Under the pieces are notes generated by a model. The model did not search any database, was not told where the DNA came from, and saw nothing but the letters and a program-made list of their open reading frames with translations. Positions 36,247 to 43,815 of a DNA stretch of 61,577 nt are shown here, in pieces. The translations under genes were made by a program, and so were the position numbers. Position 1 is the first letter of the stretch. Each line of letters opens with the position of its first letter. The stretch lies in NCBI GenBank assembly GCA_023435305.1, contig JAEYRV010000054.1, positions 1-61,577 on the forward strand, read 5' to 3'. The stretch is from Bacillota bacterium (GTDB lineage: Bacteria; Bacillota; Clostridia; Acetivibrionales; DTU013).

Positions 36247-36584
36247 GTTTGTGAACGCCTCCTGTATCCGATGGATTTTCACGATGTACCTGACATCGCC
36301 CCAAACTATTGTGCTGAAAATTCTTTTCTGCTATCTTAGTTGTATCCGATAAGAAATATTTTGTCAATCGGTTACGTAAACAAATATTTTGCTCTCTGAC
36401 AACTAAATAGCCGCAGCCGGAGTGGATACTCTCAGGAGAAGTATGCCAAGACCTTGCGAAAGCAAGCGAGCGTGCCGATGAGATAAAACCGCCGTGTTGG
36501 TCACGCAAGACCGCAGGGCAGAAACCTATATGGAAGTGCGGCGCAGAACACAAAAATATCTTTCAGGACGGAGGTGAAAAACAA
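36247..36584. other. Divergent intergenic region with a long leader for the ATPase gene
   Basis: The left part holds the minus-strand promoter (36339-36367). The right part, about 36385-36565, is a GC-rich untranslated leader before the ATPase gene with short inverted pieces, for example CTTGCGAAAGCAAG at 36453-36466. No open frame with a ribosome site was found in it. Confidence 0.5.
36339..36367 (-). promoter_or_regulatory. Sigma-A-type promoter for the DUF6076-like gene
   Basis: On the minus strand a perfect TTGACA (36362-36367) and TACAAC (36339-36344) are spaced 17 bp. The gene start is about 90 bp downstream. Confidence 0.5.
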
Positions 36585-37553
36585 ATGCAGAAAAAGAAAA
36601 ACAGGCTCATCCGTATGAGCGAAATCGAAACGGAGCAGGTGCGCTGGTTATGGCATCCATTCATCCCCTACGGTAAAGTCACAATCATCCAAGGCGACCC
36701 AGGCGAAGGCAAGACATCTTTTGTTCTGGCAATGATTGCTATCCTGACAACGGGCAAGCCATTACCGGAGGATAAGGAAGCGTCGGAACCCATCAGCGTC
36801 ATCTACCAGTCTGCCGAAGATGGTCTGGCGGATACTATCAAGCCGAGGCTGGAAGCGTCGGGGGCTGACTGTTCCCGTGTGCTTGTCATTGATGAATCAG
36901 ATAGGGAGCTAACGCTCTGTGATGAACGTCTGGAACAGGCTGTGCGGGAAACCGGTGCAAAGTTGATTGTCCTTGACCCGCTGCAGGCATATCTCGGCGA
37001 CAATGTAGATATGCACCGAGCCAATGAAGTGCGTCCCATATTCAAACGACTGTGCGCGATGGCTGACAGGACAGGCTGCGCTATTATTCTCATCGGTCAT
37101 ATGAACAAAGCGCAGGGATTGAAATCTTCGTATCGAGGACTTGGCTCTATCGACTTCCGTGCGGCGGCGAGAAGTGTGCTTCTGGTCGGCAGACTGAAAA
37201 GCGATCCCGCTGTCCGTGTCGTTGCTCATGATAAAAGCAGCTTGGCGCCGGAAGGTAAATCTATCGCGTTCTCTCTAGATGCTGAAAACGGCTTTCAGTG
37301 GATTGGCTATTGCGACGTCTCTGTGGACGATGTTCTCTCCGGCACAGGTACAGTACAGACCAAGACGGCGCTGATGGAGGACGAGCTCAGGCGGATGCTC
37401 ACAAAGTCTGTACCGGCAGAGGAAGTATTTCGGAGGGCAGCCGAACTCGGTATTTCGGAGCGCACTGTGAAGATTGCAAAAAAGAATCTTAACGTGCAGA
37501 CAGAAAAGCTTGGCGGCCAGTGGTTTTGGCAGCCTCTTGATTCAAGGGTGTAA
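36585..37553 (+). CDS. RepA/RecA-fold AAA ATPase (mobile-element helicase-like)
   Basis: This 322-aa protein is a RecA-fold ATPase. Walker A GDPGEGKTS is at residues 37-45 and Walker B LIVLDPLQAYL near 125-135. IGHMNKAQGLKSSYRGLGSIDF near 175-200 is typical of hexameric RepA-like helicases. A C-terminal helical part (about 255-322) resembles a winged-helix DNA-binding end. Such proteins act in replication of plasmids and excised integrative elements; here it may copy the circular form of the island (inference). GGAGG lies 8-13 bp upstream of the ATG. It stands alone, followed by a hairpin-rich non-coding stretch. Confidence 0.85.
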   Translation: MQKKKNRLIRMSEIETEQVRWLWHPFIPYGKVTIIQGDPGEGKTSFVLAMIAILTTGKPLPEDKEASEPISVIYQSAEDGLADTIKPRLEASGADCSRVLVIDESDRELTLCDERLEQAVRETGAKLIVLDPLQAYLGDNVDMHRANEVRPIFKRLCAMADRTGCAIILIGHMNKAQGLKSSYRGLGSIDFRAAARSVLLVGRLKSDPAVRVVAHDKSSLAPEGKSIAFSLDAENGFQWIGYCDVSVDDVLSGTGTVQTKTALMEDELRRMLTKSVPAEEVFRRAAELGISERTVKIAKKNLNVQTEKLGGQWFWQPLDSRV

Positions 37554-37584
37554 GGGTGCAATGGCTTATACACTTTGCACCCTT
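37552..37584 (+). terminator. Hairpin after the ATPase gene
   Basis: AAGGGTGCAA (37552-37561) pairs perfectly with TTGCACCCTT (37575-37584). It begins inside the ATPase stop codon. A T-run is missing, so termination is uncertain; it may instead be a structural site. Confidence 0.4.
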
Positions 37585-38018
37585 GCATTCTTCCCGAAAG
37601 GGCAGAAGAAAATGATCCATCCTGGCTCATTTTCTTCACCGCCACTACCATACCGTAGAAAAAGTAAACCATCATGGCTCACTTTTTCGTTCAGGAATTG
37701 CATAGGTGAAAAATGTGACAGCGGTTAGAGCCGAAAGTCCGCAGAGGCATAAAAAACACCAAATCAGAGGTGAACCATGGGGTCGAAAACCATGCAGGTT
37801 AAAGCGCATGTGCTGCAAGCAGCACCAGCGCCACTTACATCGCCCCGCAATGCGGGTCGTGACAAGGGGTTACGGGATTTCACAGAAGGTGCACCTGCAC
37901 CCCCTATATTACCGGCTGAGGCGACGTACAAAACGTCCGTTAGCAGAAAAACCGCCGATATTCAGCCACTATGACGGAAGTCCCATATGGAATTTTTAGA
38001 GAAAACGGAGGTAATTAC
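37554..38018. other. Hairpin-rich non-coding region of the island (candidate origin/oriT)
   Basis: Two similar hairpins follow the ATPase gene: AAGAAAATGA/TCATTTTCTT (37606-37615 and 37627-37636) and GAAAAAGT/ACTTTTTC (37658-37665 and 37681-37688). Both loops carry CCATC, then C or A, then TGGCTCA. The rest is GC-rich and ends at the ribosome site of the first RHH gene. Open frames here (37706-37999, 37777-37974) lack ribosome sites and domain likeness. An origin of replication or transfer is possible given the ATPase on one side and RHH proteins on the other (inference). Confidence 0.45.
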
Positions 38019-38465
38019 ATGAAAGAGAACAAGAAAGAAAAAGTCCCAATCTGGATGTATCCCGACATGATAAAGCGGGCAGACGCCGCCTATCCGCTAC
38101 ATGAAATCTCAAGCCGGAGCGAGTTTGTCTGCAAGGCAGTGGAGTTCTATCTCGGCTTTTTGCAGTCGGATTCGAGCCAGGAATACGTTAACAAGACGAC
38201 GCTGTCGTTCCTTGAGAATCAGATGGGTAAGCTCGAAGCCCGCATCTGCCGTCAGCTTTTTCGGATGTGCGTGGAGTATTCCCTGATGGCAAATGTCACC
38301 GCCGGTCAGGTAAGAGGCATGACAGATGAGCTGATGGAAAAGCTCAGAAAAAAGTGTGTTGCTGACGTAAAGAGTACCATCGGTAACATCCGCTACGACA
38401 GGATATATGCTTTCCAGCAAGGCATTCTCTGGAGGGAGGAAGCGCTTAATGAGCCGGGAGATTGA
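38019..38465 (+). CDS. Ribbon-helix-helix-type protein 1 (mobilisation/partition accessory)
   Basis: This 148-aa protein has an N-terminal segment KVPIWMYPDMIKRADAAYPL followed by SSRSEFVCKAVEFYLGFL (about residues 8-48). This gives the beta-helix-helix pattern of CopG/MobC-like DNA-binding proteins. The remainder is helical. ATG 38019 has CGGAGGT 6 bp upstream. It overlaps the next RHH gene by 17 bp, indicating coupling. It probably binds the hairpin region just upstream to aid transfer, replication or copy control (inference). Also possible is a plain transcription regulator. Confidence 0.65.
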   Translation: MKENKKEKVPIWMYPDMIKRADAAYPLHEISSRSEFVCKAVEFYLGFLQSDSSQEYVNKTTLSFLENQMGKLEARICRQLFRMCVEYSLMANVTAGQVRGMTDELMEKLRKKCVADVKSTIGNIRYDRIYAFQQGILWREEALNEPGD

Positions 38466-38883
38466 AAAAATTACGGTGTCGCTGCCCGCCGAAACCCTCC
38501 GAATGGCGGACGAAAATCATGAGCGATTCGGGTTTGAAAACCGCTCAGACTTCATAAACGTGGCAATCCGTGAGTACGTCAGCCGCGATATGCTGCGAGA
38601 GTTCGGCAGCGAGATTGCCGAGGTGTATTCAAAAATACAGCACAGCGAAATACGAAATCTGGAAGAACACCTCGCCAAGTTGTCATATAAAATCGCGGTT
38701 GAGATGGCGCAGATGAATCTGTTTCTGGCGTCGATTATGGAGGTTCCGTACCTCGATATGCAGAAACTTCGGGGCAAAGCCGTAAGCATGGTAAACAACA
38801 GCAGAGGCTATGTTCCTTTAAGAGAGGCAATTAAAAACAGGACGGAGATTCGCTATATGGAGGACAGGGATGATGAGAATTAA
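38449..38883 (+). CDS. Ribbon-helix-helix-type protein 2
   Basis: This 144-aa protein has an N-terminal ribbon-helix-helix: IEKITVSLPAETLRMADENH then FENRSDFINVAIREYVSR (about residues 4-48), a CopG-like DNA-binding fold. The C-terminal helical part may mediate oligomerisation. It is coupled to the previous RHH gene by a 17-bp overlap, with GGAGGGAGG upstream. The tandem pair of RHH proteins is typical of mobilisation or partition modules. Confidence 0.7.
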   Translation: MSREIEKITVSLPAETLRMADENHERFGFENRSDFINVAIREYVSRDMLREFGSEIAEVYSKIQHSEIRNLEEHLAKLSYKIAVEMAQMNLFLASIMEVPYLDMQKLRGKAVSMVNNSRGYVPLREAIKNRTEIRYMEDRDDEN

Positions 38884-38904
38884 ACAATTGAGGAGGTGTT
38901 AACC

Positions 38905-39318
38905 ATGAAACCGCAGCAGGAATGTTTTGACGCATATTTGTTTTCTGAGACGATTATTCTCGTTCCCAAGGGGCATCCGTATACGCCGGAATTCGATATA
39001 GTTGCAAAAGAATTCGGCGGAGAAAAGGTGCGGGTATGGCGCCGAAAAGTTGAGGACGAGTACAAGCACTACTTACAAACCGGCATCGGCGGCAGCTATG
39101 AAACAGCCGGAATTATCGATACCGCGATTGAAGATAAGCTGATCCCGCTTTTTGAGGATACAGAATTAATCGAGTGGCCAGACAGTATCTGCCTTGAACG
39201 GCATATGGAGATAGCCGGAAAGAAGTTCGCCATCAAGTCAGTGTTCCCCAAAACCGCTGCCTCATTGCCCACGGACAAGCTCCTCAGTTTGATTGATAAG
39301 GAGCAGGAAAACAAATGA
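38905..39318 (+). CDS. Small protein of unknown function in the island mobility module
   Basis: This 137-aa soluble protein has no recognised domain. It is acidic to neutral and contains ETIILVPKGHPYTPEFD near residue 14 and FAIKSVFPKTAASLPTDK near 110. ATG 38905 is preceded by GAGGAGG with 9 bp spacing; a GTG at 38896 touches that site. It follows the RHH genes by 21 bp and precedes the recombinase, so it may act with the recombinase or as an accessory factor, but nothing in the sequence proves it. Confidence 0.65.
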   Translation: MKPQQECFDAYLFSETIILVPKGHPYTPEFDIVAKEFGGEKVRVWRRKVEDEYKHYLQTGIGGSYETAGIIDTAIEDKLIPLFEDTELIEWPDSICLERHMEIAGKKFAIKSVFPKTAASLPTDKLLSLIDKEQENK

Positions 39319-39479
39319 AATACTTTCTGGAATTCAGTAGACTTCCGGCAAACTCTTCGGTATGCTTGGAATTGCGGAGCAATCCGAAACCCAGCATTCC
39401 GTATCGGTTTGCCAAACGAAAAGGAGGTTATTATGACACAGGCAAACCAAAAATATACAATACTCTATGGCAGGCTTAG
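39315..39479 (+). CDS. Candidate small ORF (54 aa) between the unknown protein and the recombinase
   Basis: The ATG at 39315 overlaps the previous stop as ATGA, and AAGGAG lies 11 bp upstream. It encodes a basic 54-aa peptide beginning MKYFLEFSRLPANSS. Its 3' half overlaps the recombinase ribosome site and start in another frame. A coupled small protein beside a serine recombinase could be an excision factor, but the overlap may also mean it is chance. No family is recognised. Confidence 0.35.
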   Translation: MKYFLEFSRLPANSSVCLELRSNPKPSIPYRFAKRKGGYYDTGKPKIYNTLWQA

Positions 39480-41097
39480 CCAGGAGGACGAGCGTGACGG
39501 TGAGTCCAACAGCATTCAGAATCAGAGACTGATGCTGGAGAAATACGCCGCCGACAATGGTTTTGAGAACATTCTCTTCCTTTCTGACGATGGCTACAGC
39601 GGCACAAACTTCAACCGTCCCGCGTGGAAAGAGCTTATGAAACTGGTGGAAAGTGACCAGGTAGCAACGATTATCGTAAAGGATATGTCCCGTCTCGGCA
39701 GAGATTATCTGCTGGTCGGGCAGTACACCGAGATGATATTTCCAAGCTGCGGAGTCCGCTTCATCGCCGTCAACAATAACGTGGACAGCCTCTATGGGGA
39801 CAACGATTTCACCCCGTTCGTAAACCTGTTCAACGATTTCTACGCCAAGGATACCAGCCGGAAAATCCGTTCAGTCGTTAAATCGAAGGCGGAGCGGGGC
39901 GAACGTGTGGCGACCAGAGCGCCCTATGGGTACAAGAAGGATGAGAACAATCCCAAGAGCAAGATTGTCCCTGACGAGGATGTGGCGCCGGTTGTTCAGA
40001 GGATATTTAGCCTCTGTGTCGAAGGGAAAGGCCCTACGCAGATTGCCAAACAGCTTAACAAAGAGCAGGTGTTCTCTCCCGGTTACTATTACTATATCAA
40101 GACCGGCACCATCCTGACCAACGTGGATGTAACGAAGCTATACGCATGGAGCAGCGCATGTATTGCCGATATTCTGGAAAATGAGGTTTACCTCGGACAT
40201 ACCATCAACCTGCAATACACAACGCTATCCTACAAAAACAAGAAGCGTATTGAGCGTCCCAAGTCAGAGCATCTGCGATTTGAAAACACGCATGAGCCGC
40301 TGGTGACAAAAGAAATCTGGGACATCGTACAAGATATCCGTGAGCACAAGCGGCGCAGGACAAACATGGAAGAGCAGGATATGTTCTCGGGTCTGGTAAG
40401 ATGCATCGATTGCGGAGAAGTCATGACATTGCACAGGGCGCACACCATGGCCGCCGTGAAAAACAACTTTATGTGCTCCACCTACCGGAAACGCGGCAAG
40501 GAAAAATGCAGCTCACACTATCTTCGGGAAGTCCATCTGGCGGCAATCGTTCTGGACGATTTACTGAGAGTGACCCATTTCGCACGGCAGCAGGAGGCGT
40601 TTTTCATCCAGTACATCAACCGGAAAAACAACGCCGAAACCCGGCGTGAGATTGAGCGGCTTCAAAGGGATCTGGAACTAATGCGCCGGAGGGAGAGCGA
40701 ACTGAGTAAATTATTCAAGCGTTTATATGAGGACAATGTGCTTGGCAAGGTGACCAATGAGCAGTTCAGAATGCTGTCCGGCGACTACAACTCAGAGCAA
40801 AAAAGCCTGAAGGAGCGAATCCCTCAGACTGCGGAACGGATTGAAGAACTGCAGGCCTCCATCTCCAACGTAACCCGATTTATCGATAAGGCGAAACGGT
40901 ACACCGAAATTAATGAGCTAAGCGGTGAACTGCTGAACGTATTTATCGAGAAGATTGAGGTCGGCGAACGGGAGCATCGATACTCCAGAACGGCGGAGCA
41001 GGAAATCGTTATTCACTACCGTGACATCGGTGTCGTCGGCGCGTTCGCCGAAGAAGCCGAAAAAATAGCTAAAATACGGCAAAGGCAGACAGCTTGA
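39433..41097 (+). CDS. Large serine recombinase (site-specific integrase of the island)
   Basis: This 554-aa recombinase has an N-terminal resolvase domain with catalytic Ser16 in YGRLS and the arginine-rich core VKDMSRLGRDYLLVGQY near residues 88-104. A recombinase domain follows (ATRAPYGYKKDE near 158). A zinc ribbon has CIDCGEVM near 324 and C..........C near 347-358. A coiled coil covers about 390-480, and a DUF4368-like end follows. It is of the TndX/transposon type. ATG 39433 has AAAGGAGG upstream. It lies 60 bp from the right end, whose TAAT core and dyad are its expected substrate. It integrates and, with a partner, excises the island. Confidence 0.95.
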   Translation: MTQANQKYTILYGRLSQEDERDGESNSIQNQRLMLEKYAADNGFENILFLSDDGYSGTNFNRPAWKELMKLVESDQVATIIVKDMSRLGRDYLLVGQYTEMIFPSCGVRFIAVNNNVDSLYGDNDFTPFVNLFNDFYAKDTSRKIRSVVKSKAERGERVATRAPYGYKKDENNPKSKIVPDEDVAPVVQRIFSLCVEGKGPTQIAKQLNKEQVFSPGYYYYIKTGTILTNVDVTKLYAWSSACIADILENEVYLGHTINLQYTTLSYKNKKRIERPKSEHLRFENTHEPLVTKEIWDIVQDIREHKRRRTNMEEQDMFSGLVRCIDCGEVMTLHRAHTMAAVKNNFMCSTYRKRGKEKCSSHYLREVHLAAIVLDDLLRVTHFARQQEAFFIQYINRKNNAETRREIERLQRDLELMRRRESELSKLFKRLYEDNVLGKVTNEQFRMLSGDYNSEQKSLKERIPQTAERIEELQASISNVTRFIDKAKRYTEINELSGELLNVFIEKIEVGEREHRYSRTAEQEIVIHYRDIGVVGAFAEEAEKIAKIRQRQTA

Positions 41098-41111
41098 TCT
41101 GCTGTCTGCCT
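41085..41111 (+). terminator. Hairpin at the end of the recombinase gene
   Basis: AGGCAGACAGC and GCTGTCTGCCT form a perfect 11-bp stem around the recombinase stop codon. The T-run is absent (CAACCAATACC). It may end or stabilise the transcript before the island junction. Confidence 0.45.
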
Positions 41112-41139
41112 CAACCAATACCCACGGTTCATAAAATGT

Positions 41140-41176
41140 CCCTATGGATATGCGCCTAATATCGCCTCTTTTTTTT
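41140..41176. other. Right attachment junction of the genomic island (attR)
   Basis: Island side: CCCTAT (41140-41145) plus 11 bp. Core: TAAT (41157-41160). Chromosomal side: AT, then CGCCTC and eight T (41163-41176), the right arm and tail of the terminator whose left arm is at 17303-17315. On its own it no longer forms a hairpin. Confidence 0.85.
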
Positions 41177-41180
41177 GGTT

Positions 41181-41741
41181 TTAAATATTTGCGGCCATAG
41201 TATTCATCGACAGCACATTGTTGAGCTCCGAGAGCTTCCCCTCATAGACAGGGATCAAATCGGGTATCTCGTAGAAATCCTGCGGTGTAACAAGCGACAT
41301 ATCCTTGCCGAAATCAAAGATCCCATTTTCAGACAGCATCGTTGCAACGAACTGTGTACAGAAAAATTTGTTTCTTCTTTTCATCGGCCTGTTCATAATT
41401 ACTCCAAGCAGGCCAAGGATGTTGTAACCATACATTTTCTTATTTTTTATGAATTGACTGACAGTCTGTTCGAGTCTCTCAAACTTATTATCCTCTATAT
41501 CAAGCCTGTAAATGGCGCACATTGTGTTTCCGAAGGCCTTGTACATACCGCTGTCGGTATGTTCTACGACAAATCCCCCGTATAGCGGGAACCATATGAT
41601 TTTTCTCCCGAAGCTATAAAATTCGTGAATATTGGAATCCAAACAAAGAGACACGTGATTGTACCTTGCTTTGGTATATAAACCGATACATCTTGAAAAA
41701 AGAGTACCCGTAGCAGTCAATACTATATATAAACTCTTCAT
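41181..41741 (-). CDS. Permuted NlpC/P60 (YebB/YiiX-like) cysteine hydrolase-type protein
   Basis: This 186-aa protein shows the circularly permuted papain-like pattern. The His comes first (ARYNHVSLCLD, His29) and the catalytic Cys later (NKFFCTQFVATML, near residue 128), as in YebB/YiiX-type enzymes that act on peptides, amides or lipids. The first 20 residues are hydrophobic and may touch the membrane. ATG 41741 has GGGGG 6 bp upstream; a TTG two codons earlier is not needed. Its stop lies only a few bases beyond the split terminator shared with the hydrolase gene across the island. Confidence 0.7.
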   Translation of the reverse strand: MKSLYIVLTATGTLFSRCIGLYTKARYNHVSLCLDSNIHEFYSFGRKIIWFPLYGGFVVEHTDSGMYKAFGNTMCAIYRLDIEDNKFERLEQTVSQFIKNKKMYGYNILGLLGVIMNRPMKRRNKFFCTQFVATMLSENGIFDFGKDMSLVTPQDFYEIPDLIPVYEGKLSELNNVLSMNTMAANI

Positions 41742-41857
41742 CCACAAACCCCCACGTAAGTTAACATATTGTTGTCATACATACTCATTATATTTTTCAT
41801 AATAGTGATAGTCAAGCACTTATGTCTTCTGTAATACTCTGCTCCATCCAATAAAAA

Positions 41858-41907
41858 ACAGCGTTGGCGGTCCACAATACCAAATTATTGGACCGACATC
41901 GCTGTTT
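41858..41907 (-). terminator. Rho-independent terminator of the sigma factor gene
   Basis: AAACAGCG and CGCTGTTT form the outer stem, and GGTCCA/TGGACC an inner stem. On the minus strand the structure is followed by TTTTATTGG. It lies 17-66 bp after the sigma factor stop. Confidence 0.75.
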
Positions 41908-41923
41908 GTAGCTGCAAGCCTTG

Positions 41924-42466
41924 TCATGATACAGCGCCTACAAGATTTTCCTTCAGTGTGTTTCTTGCACGGAAGATCCTGTTTTTGATGATGGACATAG
42001 GCTTTCCAAGGTACTCTGAAATCTCCTTGTACGACATTCCCTTCTGATGGTACATGACGATAGGCACTCTGTATATTTCAGGCAGATCGTTTATTGCATC
42101 CTTTAGTACCTGTGACTTTTCCTTTCTCAGATAATACTCCTCAGGAGAGTTGCCGGTGCCGGTGAAATTCTCGATCTCATCGAGTGATACTGAGTTGAGC
42201 TTTTTGCGCCTTACATGGTCAAGACATATGTTTGTGGCAACCTTGACGCTCCATGTCGAGAATTTATACTGGTCATCATATCTGGAAAGCGATCTGTATA
42301 TCTTGATGAATGCCTCCTGCGCCATGTCGTTGACTTCTTCGTTATCAGTCGAGAATTTATAGGCAACTGAGTATATCAGCCTTTTGTATCTTGAAATAAG
42401 CTCTGAAAAGGCCTCATTGTCGCCCTTCAAACATCTGGAAACCAATTCGGAATCTGTTCTTTCCAT
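41924..42466 (-). CDS. ECF-type RNA polymerase sigma factor (SigW-like)
   Basis: This 180-aa sigma-70 family protein has region 2 (residues 15-85; YRLIYS/KRLIYSVAYKF, DMAQEAFIKIYRSL, FSTWSVKVATNICLDHVRRKK) and region 4 (about 115-172; INDLPEIYRVPIVMYHQKGMSYKEISEYLG) only, as in extracytoplasmic-function sigmas. ATG 42466 lies 7 bp after GGAGGT; a GTG overlapping that site is rejected. No anti-sigma gene follows. A perfect 8-bp hairpin (AATCCCGA/TCGGGATT, 42492-42520) lies in the leader just before the ribosome site and could affect translation. Confidence 0.9.
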   Translation of the reverse strand: MERTDSELVSRCLKGDNEAFSELISRYKRLIYSVAYKFSTDNEEVNDMAQEAFIKIYRSLSRYDDQYKFSTWSVKVATNICLDHVRRKKLNSVSLDEIENFTGTGNSPEEYYLRKEKSQVLKDAINDLPEIYRVPIVMYHQKGMSYKEISEYLGKPMSIIKNRIFRARNTLKENLVGAVS

Positions 42467-42491
42467 CTCATCCACCTCCGGTTGTACTCCT

Positions 42492-42520
42492 AATCCCGAT
42501 GGAATATTTTGTTCGGGATT
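42492..42520 (-). promoter_or_regulatory. Leader hairpin before the sigma factor gene
   Basis: AATCCCGA (42492-42499) pairs with TCGGGATT (42513-42520) around a 13-nt AT-rich loop. It lies within 10-20 nt of the GGAGGT ribosome site. A role in translation or as a protein-binding site is conceivable. Confidence 0.35.
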
Positions 42521-42655
42521 TTCTCTTTACACTGTCTATTATATTTTAAAGCCTTTGCATATACATCAGTCAAATGAACAGACTTTTACCAATCCATGTG
42601 TTCATTTTTCTACAGTCCATCTGTTCAGTACGCATACTGGCCTGCCGGCCAGGTA

Positions 42656-43006
42656 CTATCCCAGTGAATGAACTGCCAAAAGCAGCTTGTCGGGATTGTC
42701 GCCCTTGCTGACAAAAGCGTCAGCCCCTGCAGCCATGGCGTTTTTCTGGGCCTCGGGACGGCTGCTGAGGGCTATGATACTGATACCGGGCACCAGCTCT
42801 CTGATCCGGGCCACAGTCTCAGCCATGCCGCGATTTGATAATTCCCAATCCAGCAGAAGGAGATCAGGCTTTGCTGACTCCGATTCATAAAAAAGACTGC
42901 CTGTATCATCTGCCTCATAAATTTCATGAGCTTTATTCTCCTGTTCCAGCAGGACCCTTAATGCATACCTTACTTCAGGCTGGTCATCAGCTATCAATAT
43001 CTTCAA
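42656..43006 (-). CDS. Receiver-only response regulator
   Basis: This stand-alone CheY-like receiver domain of about 116 aa starts KILIADDQPEVR (acidic pocket), with phospho-acceptor Asp in DLLLLDWELS near residue 53, Ser/Thr in IALSSR near 81 and Lys in FVSKGD near 102. There is no output domain, so it may relay or titrate phosphate from the nearby histidine kinase. The start is uncertain: TTG 43006 lies 5 bp after AGGTGG and gives the family-typical MKILIADD; GTG 43015 overlaps that site. It is third in the kinase - NarL regulator - receiver set, 149 bp after the NarL gene and its terminator. Confidence 0.82.
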   Translation of the reverse strand: MKILIADDQPEVRYALRVLLEQENKAHEIYEADDTGSLFYESESAKPDLLLLDWELSNRGMAETVARIRELVPGISIIALSSRPEAQKNAMAAGADAFVSKGDNPDKLLLAVHSLG

Positions 43007-43078
43007 TGCAGCCACCTCATAATACTCGGCAGACAGAATGTCTGCAATTTATCACCTTATTCAATTGTAATAAAAAAA

Positions 43079-43107
43079 CCCCATCCTGACTTCAATCAGA
43101 TGGGGGG
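43079..43107 (-). terminator. Rho-independent terminator after the NarL-type regulator gene
   Basis: On the minus strand CCCCATCTGA pairs with TCAGGATGGGG and is followed by seven T. It separates the kinase/regulator transcript from the receiver-only gene. Confidence 0.8.
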
Positions 43108-43135
43108 ATTATTTTTATCCTTCTGGCCGGTTTAT

Positions 43136-43157
43136 GACCTGGCCAGCTGGCCAGGTC
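43136..43157. repeat. Perfect 22-bp palindrome at a gene end
   Basis: GACCTGGCCAG is followed directly by its reverse complement CTGGCCAGGTC. It overlaps the stop codon region of the NarL-type regulator gene. A shorter relative (CTGGCC-TGCC-GGCCAG) lies at about 42637-42652, right after the receiver-only gene. Confidence 0.8.
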
Positions 43158-43791
43158 AAATCAATTTCTTTTGCAGTGCGATTGCCACGGCTTCAGTCCT
43201 GCTTGCCGCCTCAAGCTTTGACAAAATGCTGCTGACATGGAACTTTACTGTCGACCTGCTGATGATAAGGGCTTGTGCTATTTCCGGATTGCTCAGACCG
43301 TCTGACATCATTTTCAGCACTTCCTTCTCCCTGGCTGTCAGCTCGTTTTCGTTGGAGTTTCTTCTTCCGGATGCTTTTATAAGCGCCTGTGTCGCTTCCG
43401 GAGCGAGGGTAGGGCGCCCGATGTGGGCGGAACGTATCGCCTGGGCAAGCTCATCGGCAGAGACATTTTTCAGCAGGTAGCCTATCGCCCCTGCCTGCAG
43501 CGCGCCCTCGATCAGATCGTCCTCCTTGAAGCTCGTCAGGACGATTACCTGAATATCCGGGTAACACTCCCTTATCTCCTTTGTCGCCTGGGCTCCGTCC
43601 ATTACCGGCATCACCAGATCCATAAGGACAACATCAGGACGGCATTTACAGCAGGCATCCACAGCCTCCTTCCCGTTGGAGGCCTCGCCGACGAGTTCAA
43701 AGTCGTCAAATACCTGCAAAAACGCTCCAAGTCCGCTTCTAACCACACTGTGATCATCAACGATCATGATTCTTATAGTTTCGCTGCTCAT
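43156..43791 (-). CDS. NarL/LuxR-family response regulator
   Basis: This 211-aa DNA-binding regulator has an N-terminal receiver domain (IRIMIVDDHSVVRSGL; phospho-Asp in VVLMDLVMP near residue 55; Lys in GYLLKNVSADE near 105). A C-terminal LuxR helix-turn-helix follows (LTAREKEVLKMMSDGLSNPE, STVKFHVSSILSKL, about 148-205). It is the expected partner of the histidine kinase 24 bp upstream on the same strand. ATG 43791 has AGGAGT 10 bp upstream; a GTG 12 bp earlier touches that site. Confidence 0.93.
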   Translation of the reverse strand: MSSETIRIMIVDDHSVVRSGLGAFLQVFDDFELVGEASNGKEAVDACCKCRPDVVLMDLVMPVMDGAQATKEIRECYPDIQVIVLTSFKEDDLIEGALQAGAIGYLLKNVSADELAQAIRSAHIGRPTLAPEATQALIKASGRRNSNENELTAREKEVLKMMSDGLSNPEIAQALIISRSTVKFHVSSILSKLEAASRTEAVAIALQKKLI

Positions 43792-43815
43792 TTTTATCTT
43801 CACTCCTAATCAGTT

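Larger units (their letters stand above)
17317..41160. mobile_element. 23.8-kb serine-recombinase genomic island carrying defence genes
   Basis: The boundaries are read from sequence. TAAT is present at 17317-17320 and 41157-41160. Outside flanks joined through TAAT give AAAAAAAGAGGCG-G-TAAT-AT-CGCCTCTTTTTTTT, a perfect 13-bp terminator stem with a T-run, between the SleB-like gene and the converging YebB-like gene. Inside flanks joined through TAAT give CCCTAT-N11-TAAT-N11-ATAGGG, an evenly spaced dyad as expected for a large serine recombinase attP; arm positions further out also match (14 of 21). The recombinase gene ends 60 bp from the right end. Cargo: type I restriction, Qat system and a HATPase/DUF3883 protein. 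No relaxase or type IV secretion gene is seen. Confidence 0.9.

Noticed and set aside
37706..37999. 97-codon and nested 65-codon open frames between the ATPase and RHH genes
   Set aside because: No ribosome site, composition unlike the neighbours (Arg/His-rich or Ala/Pro-rich), overlap each other; more likely a structured non-coding site.
42538..42573. Promoter TTGACT / TATAAT before the sigma factor gene
   Set aside because: The boxes are 24 bp apart, too far for a sigma-A promoter.
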